Assembly: GCA_021228405.1 (NCBI GenBank)
Contig: JAJQRF010000006.1
Location: 124,001 to 188,000 of the forward strand
Reading direction: 5' to 3'
DNA: 64,000 bases
Source of the DNA: Pyrinomonadaceae bacterium
GTDB taxonomy: Bacteria > Acidobacteriota > Blastocatellia > Pyrinomonadales > Pyrinomonadaceae
Below are positions 8,858-17,689 of the stretch, piece by piece. Positions within the stretch are counted from its first letter, which is position 1; each line of letters begins with the position of its first letter. The position numbers and the translations under genes are program-made. The notes below the pieces were generated by a model that did no database searches, was not told where the DNA came from, and saw only the letters and a list, made by a program, of their open reading frames with translations.

Positions 8858-9628
8858 TTAAATATCGGGAATCCAGAATTTTTGTCCGCTGTTTTCTACT
8901 GATCTTAAGCCGAGCGCGGGTAGATTTTCTTCTTCAACTCCCAAATATGTAAAATGCGGCAAATCCGAAACTACCGTTTGAAACCACTTATGTTTATATA
9001 AAATTTCTCTCACTCGCGCGTCCTGAAACTCGGCGACATCAAAAGCGAGCATTGCCAGATGTTGCGAAGTTCCGGGCGGTGCGACCGAATAAATAATTGA
9101 TTTTGAAAGGTCTTTGCTGAACCAGATTTGTTTTTTTTCCAGTTCAAAGACTTCAGGAACTTGCTCGAACGGCGGCAGTTTTCTGATCTTATCCGCCTGC
9201 TCAATCGTTATTTTTCCTTCCTTCATCCAATGTTCCAGCGCGGGATTGACGCGGCTTTCCCAAAGGCTGATCGTTCCGGCATAGTTTCTTCGCGCCGAAT
9301 CCTTGCCGCGCGGATTCAGCGTCAGTTCATTCTGCCCGGCTTCTTTTTTTGCTTCTAAAAGATCGTTCATTGCGGCGGCTTGCAATTCGAGTTCAAATTC
9401 GCCGATCTGAGCTTTTTTTATCGGGATTTTCGATTGAAATTCGGCTACTTCCGCTTCGTTTTTGAAAACGATCCGATCAGGTGCAACGGCTTTTCCGCGG
9501 GCGACAAAAACCGCGCCGTATTCACCGAAAAGCGTTTTATGAACGATGTTTTTCTCATCGTAAAAATCCCTGAAATCTACATCTTTCTGAGCCAATTCAT
9601 CAGCTAATACTTGGAAAAATCTTTTCAT
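8858..9628 (-). CDS. Divergent M15/VanY-like metallopeptidase
   Basis: A 256-residue protein that I place in the D-Ala-D-Ala carboxypeptidase (VanY, M15) fold on motifs. PPGTSQHLAMLAFDV at about residues 184-198 fits SxHxxGxAxD, giving zinc ligands H190 and D197, and SDLPHFTYLG at 221-230 fits ExWHFRY, giving D222 (in place of the catalytic Glu) and zinc ligand H225. An upstream RGKDSARR segment (about 107-114) could correspond to the substrate-binding YRS region. There is no signal peptide, odd for a peptidoglycan enzyme. Family-level call only; no substrate can be inferred. Confidence 0.55.
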   Translation of the reverse strand: MKRFFQVLADELAQKDVDFRDFYDEKNIVHKTLFGEYGAVFVARGKAVAPDRIVFKNEAEVAEFQSKIPIKKAQIGEFELELQAAAMNDLLEAKKEAGQNELTLNPRGKDSARRNYAGTISLWESRVNPALEHWMKEGKITIEQADKIRKLPPFEQVPEVFELEKKQIWFSKDLSKSIIYSVAPPGTSQHLAMLAFDVAEFQDARVREILYKHKWFQTVVSDLPHFTYLGVEEENLPALGLRSVENSGQKFWIPDI

Positions 9629-9868
9629 TCAATTGATTACTTCGCCAAAATTTCACGTAAAGTTTCAAGTATTTGAATTGTTCGGCTCCGACGTTTATGT
9701 AAGTAATTTTTTTTGTCGCGATAGATGAAACAATTCAAAACTCCGACGAGAAACTTTTGTGACAGACGATTCACAGCTTTTCAGTATTACACATTATTTT
9801 CTTGAATTAGCCAAATAATCGGTATGAAATTCGACGGATTTTGCCGTCGTTAAAAATAACGGCTTGCC

Positions 9869-10243
9869 CTATTTACTTTTTCCCCAAAAATCATCCCAAC
9901 TTTTAACGGTTATTTGCTGATATTCGCGCCATACGACGATTTTTTCGTCCTGAATCTTTATCCAAACCGTTCCGTGATAACAAAAAGTTCCTTTGTAAGT
10001 ATATTCCGCCGCACCTTCCTGTTTCTTTTCATCGAAAACGGCATTATGAAAAAGACAGAGTTGCTCATAACCGCCGTCATTCTTAAAAAAATTTAGTAAA
10101 TCCGTTTTGTTGTAAAACGTGTAATTTATCGAATCAGAATAAAACAATTGTTCGGCAAAATGCGCGGCAACCATTTCATATTTCCTGTTTGTCCACGATT
10201 CAGCCATCGCATCGAGCATCTTTTCAAACTCATTTTTGTTCAT
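9869..10243 (-). CDS. SnoaL/NTF2-like protein
   Basis: A 124-residue cytoplasmic protein with the pattern of the NTF2-like/SnoaL cone fold: N-terminal helices (EKMLDAMAESWTNRKYEMVAAHF), a helix around DLLNFFKNDGG, and a C-terminal curved sheet (GTFCYHGTVWIKIQDEKIVVWREYQQI). Family members range from isomerases to stress proteins, so no activity is assigned. It stands alone, with a 240-bp gap to the M15-like gene that shows only a small hairpin at about 9828-9845. Confidence 0.6.
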   Translation of the reverse strand: MNKNEFEKMLDAMAESWTNRKYEMVAAHFAEQLFYSDSINYTFYNKTDLLNFFKNDGGYEQLCLFHNAVFDEKKQEGAAEYTYKGTFCYHGTVWIKIQDEKIVVWREYQQITVKSWDDFWGKSK

Positions 10244-10360
10244 CTTTTTAATTATTTGTATTTTATTACATTCTGCTGACCCGAATTAAACGGTAAATCT
10301 GCGATTTTGTATGGAAAGATCGTTTTTCGATTTTTCCCAAATTTTTGGAGGAAAAACATA

Positions 10361-10765
10361 ATGAAGAAAATCATTTCAGGGATATTGATCTGTTTGGTTC
10401 TTAATTTGACATTTTATGTTTCGACGGCAAATGGAAATACAAATTCCAAAGATGCGGCGAAACGGGCGAAGATCATCAGTAAATTAAAAGCTGAATTAAA
10501 TAAGATCGGGATCGGTAAAGAGTCGAAAGTTGAAGTAAAGCTCAATGACGGCACAAAGATTTCGGGTTATCTTGCCGAAATCAACGAGGAAGATTTTGCC
10601 GTCACGCAAAGTGACGACGAAACAAAACGCGTCCGTTACGACCGCGTCAGAAAAGCAAAAGGCAGATACGGACATCGCCGATTTGCCATGACGACTTCGA
10701 TTTTAGGAGCGGTTTTGGGAATTTTGCTGATCGCTCTCAGCAATAATCCGGATACGAATTACTAA
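10361..10765 (+). CDS. Small exported LSm-like protein
   Basis: A 134-residue protein with a signal peptide (residues 1-24, MKKIISGILICLVL...), a charged helix, and an SM-like beta-barrel segment (KVEVKLNDGTKISGYLAEINEEDFAV) followed by a basic stretch and a C-terminal hydrophobic helix (TTSILGAVLGILLIAL). The start at 10361 is chosen because GGAGG lies 9 bases upstream and it begins the signal peptide; the open frame extends further up to 10307. The function is unknown. Such LSm-like domains with membrane helices are common in Acidobacteriota secreted proteins (general knowledge). Confidence 0.7.
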   Translation: MKKIISGILICLVLNLTFYVSTANGNTNSKDAAKRAKIISKLKAELNKIGIGKESKVEVKLNDGTKISGYLAEINEEDFAVTQSDDETKRVRYDRVRKAKGRYGHRRFAMTTSILGAVLGILLIALSNNPDTNY

Positions 10766-10776
10766 ATATCGATTTA

Positions 10777-10828
10777 TTCGGAATAGCTGATAATTGCTGT
10801 CAGTTTTCAGCTATTCCGAAAGTTTGTT
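10777..10828 (+). terminator. Rho-independent-like terminator
   Basis: A perfect 14-bp inverted repeat, TTCGGAATAGCTGA at 10777-10790 and its complement at 10807-10820, is followed by the T-rich AGTTTGTTTT. It lies 12 bases after the stop of the LSm-like gene and can serve it; the converging hutI gene ends at 10865. Confidence 0.65.
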
Positions 10829-10864
10829 TTGCCTTTCATTACAGTAAAATCCGATCTATTTATC

Positions 10865-12160
10865 TCAATTTACGATTCGTCCGTTTTTGAAAACAGTTTC
10901 GACCGGATTCCCGCCGAATTCATAGGCGATTTCGCGGAAATCTTTTGTGTCGAAAATCACTATATCCGCTTGTTTTCCGATTTCCAACGAGCCCGTTTTG
11001 CCGCCTAAACCGACTGCAAAAGCAGCGTTTATCGTTGCACCGTTGAAAACTTCGGCTGGCAGAAGCTTTTGATAGCGGCAGGCGATTGCCATTGCATTCG
11101 GCAAAGACGGACAGGGCGCGCTTCCCGGGTTGTAGTCGGTCGAAACCGCCACGGCACAGCCCGAATCGATCAATTTTCGTGCGTCGGCAAATTCTTTTGA
11201 ACCCAAATTGAAATTTACCGTCGGCGTAACCACACCGACCGTTTCCGATTCCGAGAGTAATTTTATTTCTTCGTCCGAAATCGTATCGAGATGATCGATT
11301 GAAGCCGCACCGAGCCCGATCGCCATTTTTGCCCCGCCGAGATTCGTAAATTCATCGACGTGCGCTTTTATTCTGAAGCCGAGCGCGTGTGCTTTTTCCA
11401 AAACCTTTTTCGATTGTTCGAGATCGAAAGCATTTCTCTCGCAGAAAACATCGACGAAAAACGGCTTGTTTTTAGCATATTCAAAATTTACGCGGTCAAC
11501 GTCGATATAACAATTTTCGCGCCAATCCTTGAGCTTCGGAAGCATTTCATCGCAAATGAGATCGACATATTGATCGGATTTTTCCTTGAATTCGGGCGGC
11601 ACGGCGTGTGCCGGAAGAAATGTTGGAAGAATTTCGATCGGATGCGTTTTGTCCAGTTCAAGAATGGCTTCGAGCATTTTGAATTCCGTTTTCGTGTCAA
11701 GACCGTAACCCGTTTTTATTTCGCAGGTCGTCACGCCGAGCGCAAGCAGTTTATCGAGCCGCGGTCGTGTTTGTTCGATCAAATCTTTGACTTCGGCTTC
11801 GCGTGTCTGACGCACGGTCGCGAGAATTCCGCCGCCGTTTTGCAAAATTTCCAGATAATCCGCGCCTTTTATCTTGAGTTCAAACTCGTTCAAACGATTG
11901 CCTGCAAAAACGACGTGCGTGTGACATTCGACAAAACCGGGCGAAACGACCTTTTTTTGAGCATCGATCATTTTATCGGACTCGAATCGGCTCAATAAAT
12001 CTTCCGACGTTCCGACCGCCTGTATTTTTCCGTTCAAAACCGTGATCGCGCCGTTTTCGATAATGCCTAAGCCGCTCATTTCACTGCCCTTTTTCAGCTT
12101 TCCGGACGATGCGCAGGTTAAAAGCTGACCTGCATTGTAAATTATTAAATCAGTTTTCAT
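10865..12160 (-). CDS. hutI: Imidazolonepropionase
   Basis: Third enzyme of histidine degradation: hydrolyses 4-imidazolone-5-propanoate to N-formimidoyl-L-glutamate in the cytoplasm. The 431-residue amidohydrolase shows the metal-binding ECHTHVVFAGNR, a KTGYGLD segment, HVDEFTNLGGA, SIDHLDTISDEE, and VSTDYNPGSAPCPSLP, all typical of HutI. Length is close to the usual 400-420 residues. No hutH, hutU or hutG lies in the window, so the pathway is dispersed or the gene is alone (seen here only for this window). Confidence 0.95.
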   Translation of the reverse strand: MKTDLIIYNAGQLLTCASSGKLKKGSEMSGLGIIENGAITVLNGKIQAVGTSEDLLSRFESDKMIDAQKKVVSPGFVECHTHVVFAGNRLNEFELKIKGADYLEILQNGGGILATVRQTREAEVKDLIEQTRPRLDKLLALGVTTCEIKTGYGLDTKTEFKMLEAILELDKTHPIEILPTFLPAHAVPPEFKEKSDQYVDLICDEMLPKLKDWRENCYIDVDRVNFEYAKNKPFFVDVFCERNAFDLEQSKKVLEKAHALGFRIKAHVDEFTNLGGAKMAIGLGAASIDHLDTISDEEIKLLSESETVGVVTPTVNFNLGSKEFADARKLIDSGCAVAVSTDYNPGSAPCPSLPNAMAIACRYQKLLPAEVFNGATINAAFAVGLGGKTGSLEIGKQADIVIFDTKDFREIAYEFGGNPVETVFKNGRIVN

Positions 12161-12246
12161 TTGTCTGTTGCGATTCTAGACTTTTCTTTTTTATGCGACA
12201 AGTTGACAAGTTCGATGAAATTTTCGTTCTTAAATCGGAAACTAAT

Positions 12247-12275
12247 TTTCAAAAATAATTAATTTGTCCTATAAT
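12247..12275 (+). promoter_or_regulatory. Predicted promoter of the ECF sigma/kinase operon
   Basis: A perfect TATAAT at 12270-12275 with a weak -35 (TTTTCA, 12247-12252) at 17-bp spacing, placed about 30 bases before the sigma-factor start at 12304. There is no clear Shine-Dalgarno before that start. Confidence 0.45.
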
Positions 12276-12303
12276 CAAGCCACCTATAGGCATTTATCCA
12301 TTT

Positions 12304-12873
12304 ATGGCAAATTTTGATTCGCAGCAGATAACACGCTTGCTGGTAGAATGGGGCAACGGAAATCACTCGGCGTTGGAAAATTTGATGCCTTTGGTCTATG
12401 ACGAGTTACGCAAAATGGCGCGGCGTTATATGCGGCGGCAATCCGTCGGACATACCTTCCAAACGACCGAATTGATCCACGAAGCTTATTTGAAAATTGC
12501 CAAAAGCGAGGCGCAAAATTGGCAGAATCGTGCCCATTTCTTCGGAGTTGCGGCACAGGCGATGCGGCATATTCTGGTTGACTATGCCCGTTCAAAAAAT
12601 AGTCAGAAACGCGGCGGAATGCAGGAAAAAGTTACTCTGGAAGAAACTTTGATGATCTCGTCGCAAAACACCGACCACATCATCAGGCTTAATGAAGCGA
12701 TGCTTCAGTTAGCCGATCTGGACGCGCGAAAAAGCCGCGTCGTCGAACTAAAATATTTCGGCGGTCTTACCAACGAAGAGATCGCCGAAGTCCTGAAAAT
12801 ATCTCCCGAAACAGTAAAGAGAGATTGGCGTTTTTCGCGTAACTGGCTTTTGCGCGAACTGTCCGCCGCTTAA
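12304..12873 (+). CDS. ECF sigma factor (TIGR02999 type)
   Basis: A 189-residue RNA polymerase sigma factor of the extracytoplasmic-function class. Region 2 is seen in ALENLMPLVYDELRKMARRYMRRQS and the characteristic HTFQTTELIHEAYLKI, and region 4 in RKSRVVELKYFGGLTNEEIAEVL with the helix-turn-helix ISPETVKRDWRFSRNWL. This subfamily is expanded in Acidobacteriota and Planctomycetes and usually sits next to a Ser/Thr kinase rather than an anti-sigma factor, as here: the kinase starts 17 bases after its stop. The signal is unknown. Confidence 0.93.
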   Translation: MANFDSQQITRLLVEWGNGNHSALENLMPLVYDELRKMARRYMRRQSVGHTFQTTELIHEAYLKIAKSEAQNWQNRAHFFGVAAQAMRHILVDYARSKNSQKRGGMQEKVTLEETLMISSQNTDHIIRLNEAMLQLADLDARKSRVVELKYFGGLTNEEIAEVLKISPETVKRDWRFSRNWLLRELSAA

Positions 12874-12890
12874 GCACTGACGCAATTTTT

Positions 12891-15800
12891 ATGTCCCCCG
12901 AAAGGCTTAAAAAAGTCGAAGAAATTTTTCACGCCGCTTTGGATTTGCCGCAAAACGAGCGCGATGCTTTTTTGCTGGAATCCTGTCTTGACGATCTCGA
13001 ACTTCGCCGCGAAATCGATTCTCTGCTTGCGTTTGAAGACGAATTCGACACGCGCCTCGACACTCCGCCCGACAAAATCGCCGCCGAACTCGTCGCCGAA
13101 CGCGATAATTCGGAAATCATCGGAAAACAGATCAATCAATATAAAATTCTTTCGCTTCTCGGTGTCGGCGGAATGGGCGCGGTTTATCTTTGCTATGATA
13201 CGAAGTTGGAACGTAAAGTCGCCCTGAAAATGCTCGAAGGCGAGCTGGCGGAAGACGCGACCAGATTAAGCCGTTTTTTCAAGGAAGCAAAATCCGCCTC
13301 CGCGCTCAATCATCCGAACATTTTGACCGTTCACGAGATCGGCGAAACGGACGGTTCGCATTTTATCGCGACCGAATTTATCGACGGTAAAACCTTGAAA
13401 CAATTTCTTGTGAAGGAAAATCCGACACTCGATTCAGTTTTGGAAATTGCCTCGCAGATCGCCTCGGCACTTTCGGTCGCGCACGAAGCCGGAATCGTTC
13501 ACAGGGATATAAAACCCGACAATATAATGGTCAGAAAGGACGGAATCGTGAAGATTCTTGACTTCGGGATCGCAAAATTGACCGATATTGCCAACACCGG
13601 CGAAATCGTCGGCGACGATAAGACTTTGATAAAAGCAACGACCACAATGCCGGGAATGATTATCGGAACGCCGCAGTATATGTCGCCCGAACAGGCACGC
13701 GGTCAGACGGTCGATCAAAGGTCTGATATTTTCAGTTTCGGCGTGGTGCTTTATGAAATGATCTGCGGAAAACCGCCTTTCAACGGGACGACGAATATGG
13801 ACATTCTCGGCTCGATCTTAAAGGACGAGCCGAAACCGTTGAGCGAATATCTGGAAGGAATTTCCGCCGAACTCGAACGGATAATCAGCAAAACTCTGCG
13901 AAAAGACCGCGAAAAGCGTTACCAGCACATCAAGGACGTTTACATCGACCTCAATGACGCGAAAAAAACGATTCAGCTCGGCACTTCCGTCGTGAACAGA
14001 ACGCTTTCGACCCGCGCAAGAACGACCGCAGAAACGAGTTTCGATGTAAAGCAACCCTGGCGTTTTTCGATTCCGACTATTTTGCTTTCTCTGTTCATTC
14101 TCGCCGGTTTGATCGGCGGCATTTATTGGTTTGTAAATAAACAAAAACAATCGGTTCAGAATTTTGGCGATCTGAAAAATGTCGATGTCGCTAACTGGGC
14201 AAGTTCGCCGGGCGAGATTTACAGCGTCGGTTCTTTTTCGCCGGACGCAAAAATGGTCGCTTTCGCTTCGTCCAAAAGCGGGACGCAGAATATCTGGGTG
14301 AAGCAGACTTCTTCGGGCGAATCGGTGCAGGTCACAAAGGACGAATTCGGAAACAAATATCCCGTTTGGTCGCCCGACGGCGAAGAGATCGCTTTTTTCT
14401 CGGCACGCGGGAATCAGCCCGGAATCTGGCGGATTCCCGTTCTGGGCGGTTCGCCGATCCTGATCGCTTCGATCACGGACGGAAGCAGTTTGCTCCGCTT
14501 TTGGTCAGGTAAAAACCAAATCTATTACGAATCGCGAAACGAGATGATGGCGGTCGATGCGGCTTCGGGCGAAATAAAACAGATCAGCGACTTTAAAGCC
14601 AAAAACATCAACGCCCGTTCGATCAGCCTTTCGACCGATGAGCAAAAACTCGCATTTATCACCTCCGAAAATCAAATCTGGACGCTTTGGATTAAAAATT
14701 TAAGTGAAGATGCGCCGCAAAAGATTCTGGAAAGTAAAAACGAGATGAAAAATACCGTTTGGCATCCCGACGGTGAAAGGATTTTTTACAGTTCGCGGGC
14801 GGATGATTCGTTTCAGATTTTTACGGTCGATCCGGATTCACCCGAACCGAAACAGCTCAGTTTCGGCGACAAGGATGATCTGGTTCTCGATGTTTCGACC
14901 GACGGCTCCAAGATTCTTTTCGGCTCGGCAAAGGAAGAATCGGACGTTTGGGGCGTAAATTTGAAGGATTCCAAAGAATTTACGGTTGCTTCGGACATCG
15001 ATTCCGAATTATGGGCGGATTCGTCGTCTGCTGAAAAAACCGTCGTTTTTCAATCGGTTAAGAACTTAAGTCAGGGAAATAAATTATTTAATGCCTCGAT
15101 CTTTCTGAAGCCGTTAAATAATAATCAGCCGCCGACAAAACTCGTTTCGGACGGATTTTTGCCGATTTTTTCGCCTGACGGGAAAAAGATCGCGTTTATG
15201 AAAACCGTCGGACGCAAATATCACCTTGAAACGATAAATACGAACGGTGACGGACAGAAACTTTTGACGGACAAAGAGATCGCACCGATCACGAACAGTG
15301 TTTTGCCATATAATCGTCTGCAAAACGCCTATTTCAGTTGGTCGCCCGACGGTGCGAAGATCGCTTATATTTCCGAACTGAACAATCAAAATAATATCCG
15401 AGTCGTGAACGTCGAAATTTCCGAAGATGTTCAAATTACGGAAAATGCGGACGGCAATTTAATTTTCAATTGCCCGATGTGGTCAGACGACGGGAAAAAT
15501 ATTGCGTTTACGTCCAAGACCAACAATTCAAACGGGAAAATCACCTACAGTCTTTCAGTTACAAATATCGACACAAAAACTACAAAACTTCTGACCCAAA
15601 AAGACAAATTCTTCCGTTTAATAGGTTGGATGGGAAATGATGAATTGATGCTGGCTTCGATCGAAGGCTCGAGTATTGCATCAACTACCACCGAAGTAAC
15701 TTTGACCGGATTTCAGTTGTCAGGCGCAAAAACGCGGGAAATTGCCAAATTGAAAGATGCCTATTTATATAATATTCATCTTTCGCCCGACAAAAAAAAC

Positions 15801-16001
15801 ATCGCTTTCGCTGTTCGGCAAGGCGATAAGGACAATATTTCAGTAATGCCGTCGGTCGGCGGAAATGCGCGTAAAGTTACCGAAAATAATGACTCCCGCC
15901 TTTATTTTTCCAGCTTGTCGTGGTCGCCCGACAACAATTCGATATTTTTCGGCAAACAATCGCGTTACAGTTTGCTTTCAATGTTGACGAATTTCAAATA
16001 A
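12891..16001 (+). CDS. Ser/Thr protein kinase with PD40/TolB-like propeller
   Basis: A 1,036-residue transmembrane kinase. After an N-terminal cytoplasmic helical region (residues 1-80) comes a full kinase domain: G-loop GVGGMG (91-96), ATP-binding Lys in VALKML (113), HRDIKPDN (204-211), DFG (225-227), APE-equivalent SPEQ. A transmembrane helix lies at about 396-418, followed by an extracytoplasmic beta-propeller of PD40/WD40-like repeats (motifs such as FSPDAKMVAFAS, WSPDGEEIAF, WSPDNNSIFF). It probably senses an external cue and phosphorylates cytoplasmic targets, plausibly the adjacent sigma factor (inference). Confidence 0.95.
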   Translation: MSPERLKKVEEIFHAALDLPQNERDAFLLESCLDDLELRREIDSLLAFEDEFDTRLDTPPDKIAAELVAERDNSEIIGKQINQYKILSLLGVGGMGAVYLCYDTKLERKVALKMLEGELAEDATRLSRFFKEAKSASALNHPNILTVHEIGETDGSHFIATEFIDGKTLKQFLVKENPTLDSVLEIASQIASALSVAHEAGIVHRDIKPDNIMVRKDGIVKILDFGIAKLTDIANTGEIVGDDKTLIKATTTMPGMIIGTPQYMSPEQARGQTVDQRSDIFSFGVVLYEMICGKPPFNGTTNMDILGSILKDEPKPLSEYLEGISAELERIISKTLRKDREKRYQHIKDVYIDLNDAKKTIQLGTSVVNRTLSTRARTTAETSFDVKQPWRFSIPTILLSLFILAGLIGGIYWFVNKQKQSVQNFGDLKNVDVANWASSPGEIYSVGSFSPDAKMVAFASSKSGTQNIWVKQTSSGESVQVTKDEFGNKYPVWSPDGEEIAFFSARGNQPGIWRIPVLGGSPILIASITDGSSLLRFWSGKNQIYYESRNEMMAVDAASGEIKQISDFKAKNINARSISLSTDEQKLAFITSENQIWTLWIKNLSEDAPQKILESKNEMKNTVWHPDGERIFYSSRADDSFQIFTVDPDSPEPKQLSFGDKDDLVLDVSTDGSKILFGSAKEESDVWGVNLKDSKEFTVASDIDSELWADSSSAEKTVVFQSVKNLSQGNKLFNASIFLKPLNNNQPPTKLVSDGFLPIFSPDGKKIAFMKTVGRKYHLETINTNGDGQKLLTDKEIAPITNSVLPYNRLQNAYFSWSPDGAKIAYISELNNQNNIRVVNVEISEDVQITENADGNLIFNCPMWSDDGKNIAFTSKTNNSNGKITYSLSVTNIDTKTTKLLTQKDKFFRLIGWMGNDELMLASIEGSSIASTTTEVTLTGFQLSGAKTREIAKLKDAYLYNIHLSPDKKNIAFAVRQGDKDNISVMPSVGGNARKVTENNDSRLYFSSLSWSPDNNSIFFGKQSRYSLLSMLTNFK

Positions 16002-16014
16002 GAGGAAAAATCCA

Positions 16015-16437
16015 ATGCTAAACAAATACGCTTTAAAATGGTCGCTCGTTATTTTTATCACTTTATTCGCTTTCAGTGTTCAAGCCTACGCGCAGCAGGT
16101 CGATTGTTCGCAAAAAACCGATCTGGATGTCGTGATGGAAATCTACACGCAGATGAAGGTCAAATATTCCGATCACGTTCGCCACGTCAATGTCACGAAC
16201 GAAAACGGTGTCGTCAAACTGACGGGTTGGGCAACTGATAAAAAAGCCAGAAAAGAGATCGAAAAAATTGCCAAAAAAAATAAATGCGTGAAAAATATCG
16301 TCAATAATCTTACTATCGGCAGAAGCGGCGATTGTGCGGCAGGACAGAAGGAATGCGGCGGAATCTGCATCGGCGAAAAGGAAAATTGCAATATTTGCCA
16401 AGCCGAACCGCTGTTGCCCGGTTGCGGTAAAAATTGA
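16015..16437 (+). CDS. Exported BON-domain protein with Cys-rich tail
   Basis: A 140-residue protein with a signal peptide (cleavage likely after AYAQ, residue about 27) and one BON domain (DVVMEIYTQMKV to CVKNIVNNLTI, about residues 37-100; core VNVTNENGVVKLTGWATD). The last 40 residues contain nine cysteines in a disulfide-type pattern (CAAGQKECGGICIGEKENC). BON domains are periplasmic and often bind lipid or cell-envelope material. AGAGGAAAA just before the start is a fair ribosome-binding site. It is 13 bases downstream of the kinase and probably in its operon. Confidence 0.8.
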   Translation: MLNKYALKWSLVIFITLFAFSVQAYAQQVDCSQKTDLDVVMEIYTQMKVKYSDHVRHVNVTNENGVVKLTGWATDKKARKEIEKIAKKNKCVKNIVNNLTIGRSGDCAAGQKECGGICIGEKENCNICQAEPLLPGCGKN

Positions 16438-16465
16438 TTAATCAGGATTTTCAGTTCGAGGTTTT

Positions 16466-17689
16466 ATGAAATTTCCCATCATCAAAATTTTCTGCTGTTT
16501 AGCGGTTCCGCTGTGTTTATTCGGACATATCAAAGCCCAGAATTCGGACACGGCAAAAACCGTCGAAACCGAACAAAGCAAAGCGGAAAACGCCTGCGGG
16601 CAAATTCCCGCAAAGGCGAAACGAACTTACGCTTTCCGCAAACTGCCGCGACCGAATTTTCCACGCGGAACTTACGGTGCGCCGAAATGGTATCAGAAAC
16701 TTTTTCCGTTTCTGGCGCAGAGAAAATTGCCGACCGATCTGGAAATTATCGAAAAAGCATTGGCGCAACCGATTCCTCTGGGCGAAACGAAACGGTCTAA
16801 AACGATTCGCTCGAATGCGGAAGCCAAAATGCTCGAACTGCAAAAAAACGCCGAGCAAAAATGGCAGCTTTGGCTCGCACAAAACCCGAACGAATCCGCC
16901 GAAAAAAAGCGCAAAGCCGAGCTTCAGATTCGCTTTCAAGGTTTGGCGGCGACCGATCTGCCGCGTTTTGATTGGCGCGAAAACGGTCTGGATGTCGGCG
17001 CGGTCGGCTTTCAGGGTTTTCAATGCGGAAATTGCTGGGCGTTTTCGACCGTCGACGCGATGCAGGCAAGCCGTCGTTTGACGGCGATCCGTGCTCAACA
17101 GACCGATTTTAACGAAGATTTAAACACGAGCGTTCAGCAATTAATAAGTTGTATGCTGCCTGACAAAACCGCTGAATATTGCAAATCAGGCTGGCACGGA
17201 AACGCGTTTTCATACATGGTTGACAAGGGTTTGCCGCTCGGCGGACCTTCGTATTACCGCGAAGACGAATCCGCGACCTGGACGTGCGACAGCGAGGTTT
17301 ACGTCAAAGCCTTGACCTGGGATTTCGTCAGCCGCGACCCGAACAAAGTTTCAAAAACCGAAGAGATCAAACGCGCTCTGGTGCTTTACGGTCCGGTCGT
17401 TACGATGATTCGCACCGATAAATGCTTTCTGCTTTACGGCGGCGGCGTTTTCAACGGCGAGAATAACAACGATGTCACGCATTTCGTCCTGATCGTCGGT
17501 TGGGACGATGCCAAAGGCGCGTGGCTCATCAAAAATTCATACGGTGAAGATTGGGGCGAAAAAGGATTCGGCTGGATAAAATACGGCAGTAACAACATCG
17601 GAACGGCAACCGCGTGGGTTTTAGCCGATCCGAATGAGGAAGAAAGAATTTTTAAGGAATTCGGGAAGGGCGGAAATGAAACAAATTAA
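16466..17689 (+). CDS. Secreted papain-family (C1) cysteine protease
   Basis: A 407-residue exported protease with a signal peptide (residues 1-24), a charged pro-region to about 165, and a complete papain catalytic domain: oxyanion Gln and nucleophile in QCGNCWAF (Q186, C190), His in DVTHFVLIVGW (H339) and Asn in LIKNSYGEDWGEKG (N357). Papain-type enzymes are uncommon in bacteria compared with eukaryotes. It overlaps the start of the next gene by 14 bases, which suggests translational coupling and a shared job. Confidence 0.9.
   Translation: MKFPIIKIFCCLAVPLCLFGHIKAQNSDTAKTVETEQSKAENACGQIPAKAKRTYAFRKLPRPNFPRGTYGAPKWYQKLFPFLAQRKLPTDLEIIEKALAQPIPLGETKRSKTIRSNAEAKMLELQKNAEQKWQLWLAQNPNESAEKKRKAELQIRFQGLAATDLPRFDWRENGLDVGAVGFQGFQCGNCWAFSTVDAMQASRRLTAIRAQQTDFNEDLNTSVQQLISCMLPDKTAEYCKSGWHGNAFSYMVDKGLPLGGPSYYREDESATWTCDSEVYVKALTWDFVSRDPNKVSKTEEIKRALVLYGPVVTMIRTDKCFLLYGGGVFNGENNNDVTHFVLIVGWDDAKGAWLIKNSYGEDWGEKGFGWIKYGSNNIGTATAWVLADPNEEERIFKEFGKGGNETN

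Noticed and set aside
9828-9845. CGACGG/CCGTCG hairpin as a terminator
   Set aside because: Short stem without a T-tract in the direction of any adjacent gene's end.
11360-11998. 212-codon plus-strand frame opposite hutI
   Set aside because: Antisense shadow of a full, motif-complete imidazolonepropionase gene; Phe/Arg-rich translation without a domain.
10865-12160. A histidine-utilisation operon
   Set aside because: Only hutI is present; neighbouring genes are unrelated.
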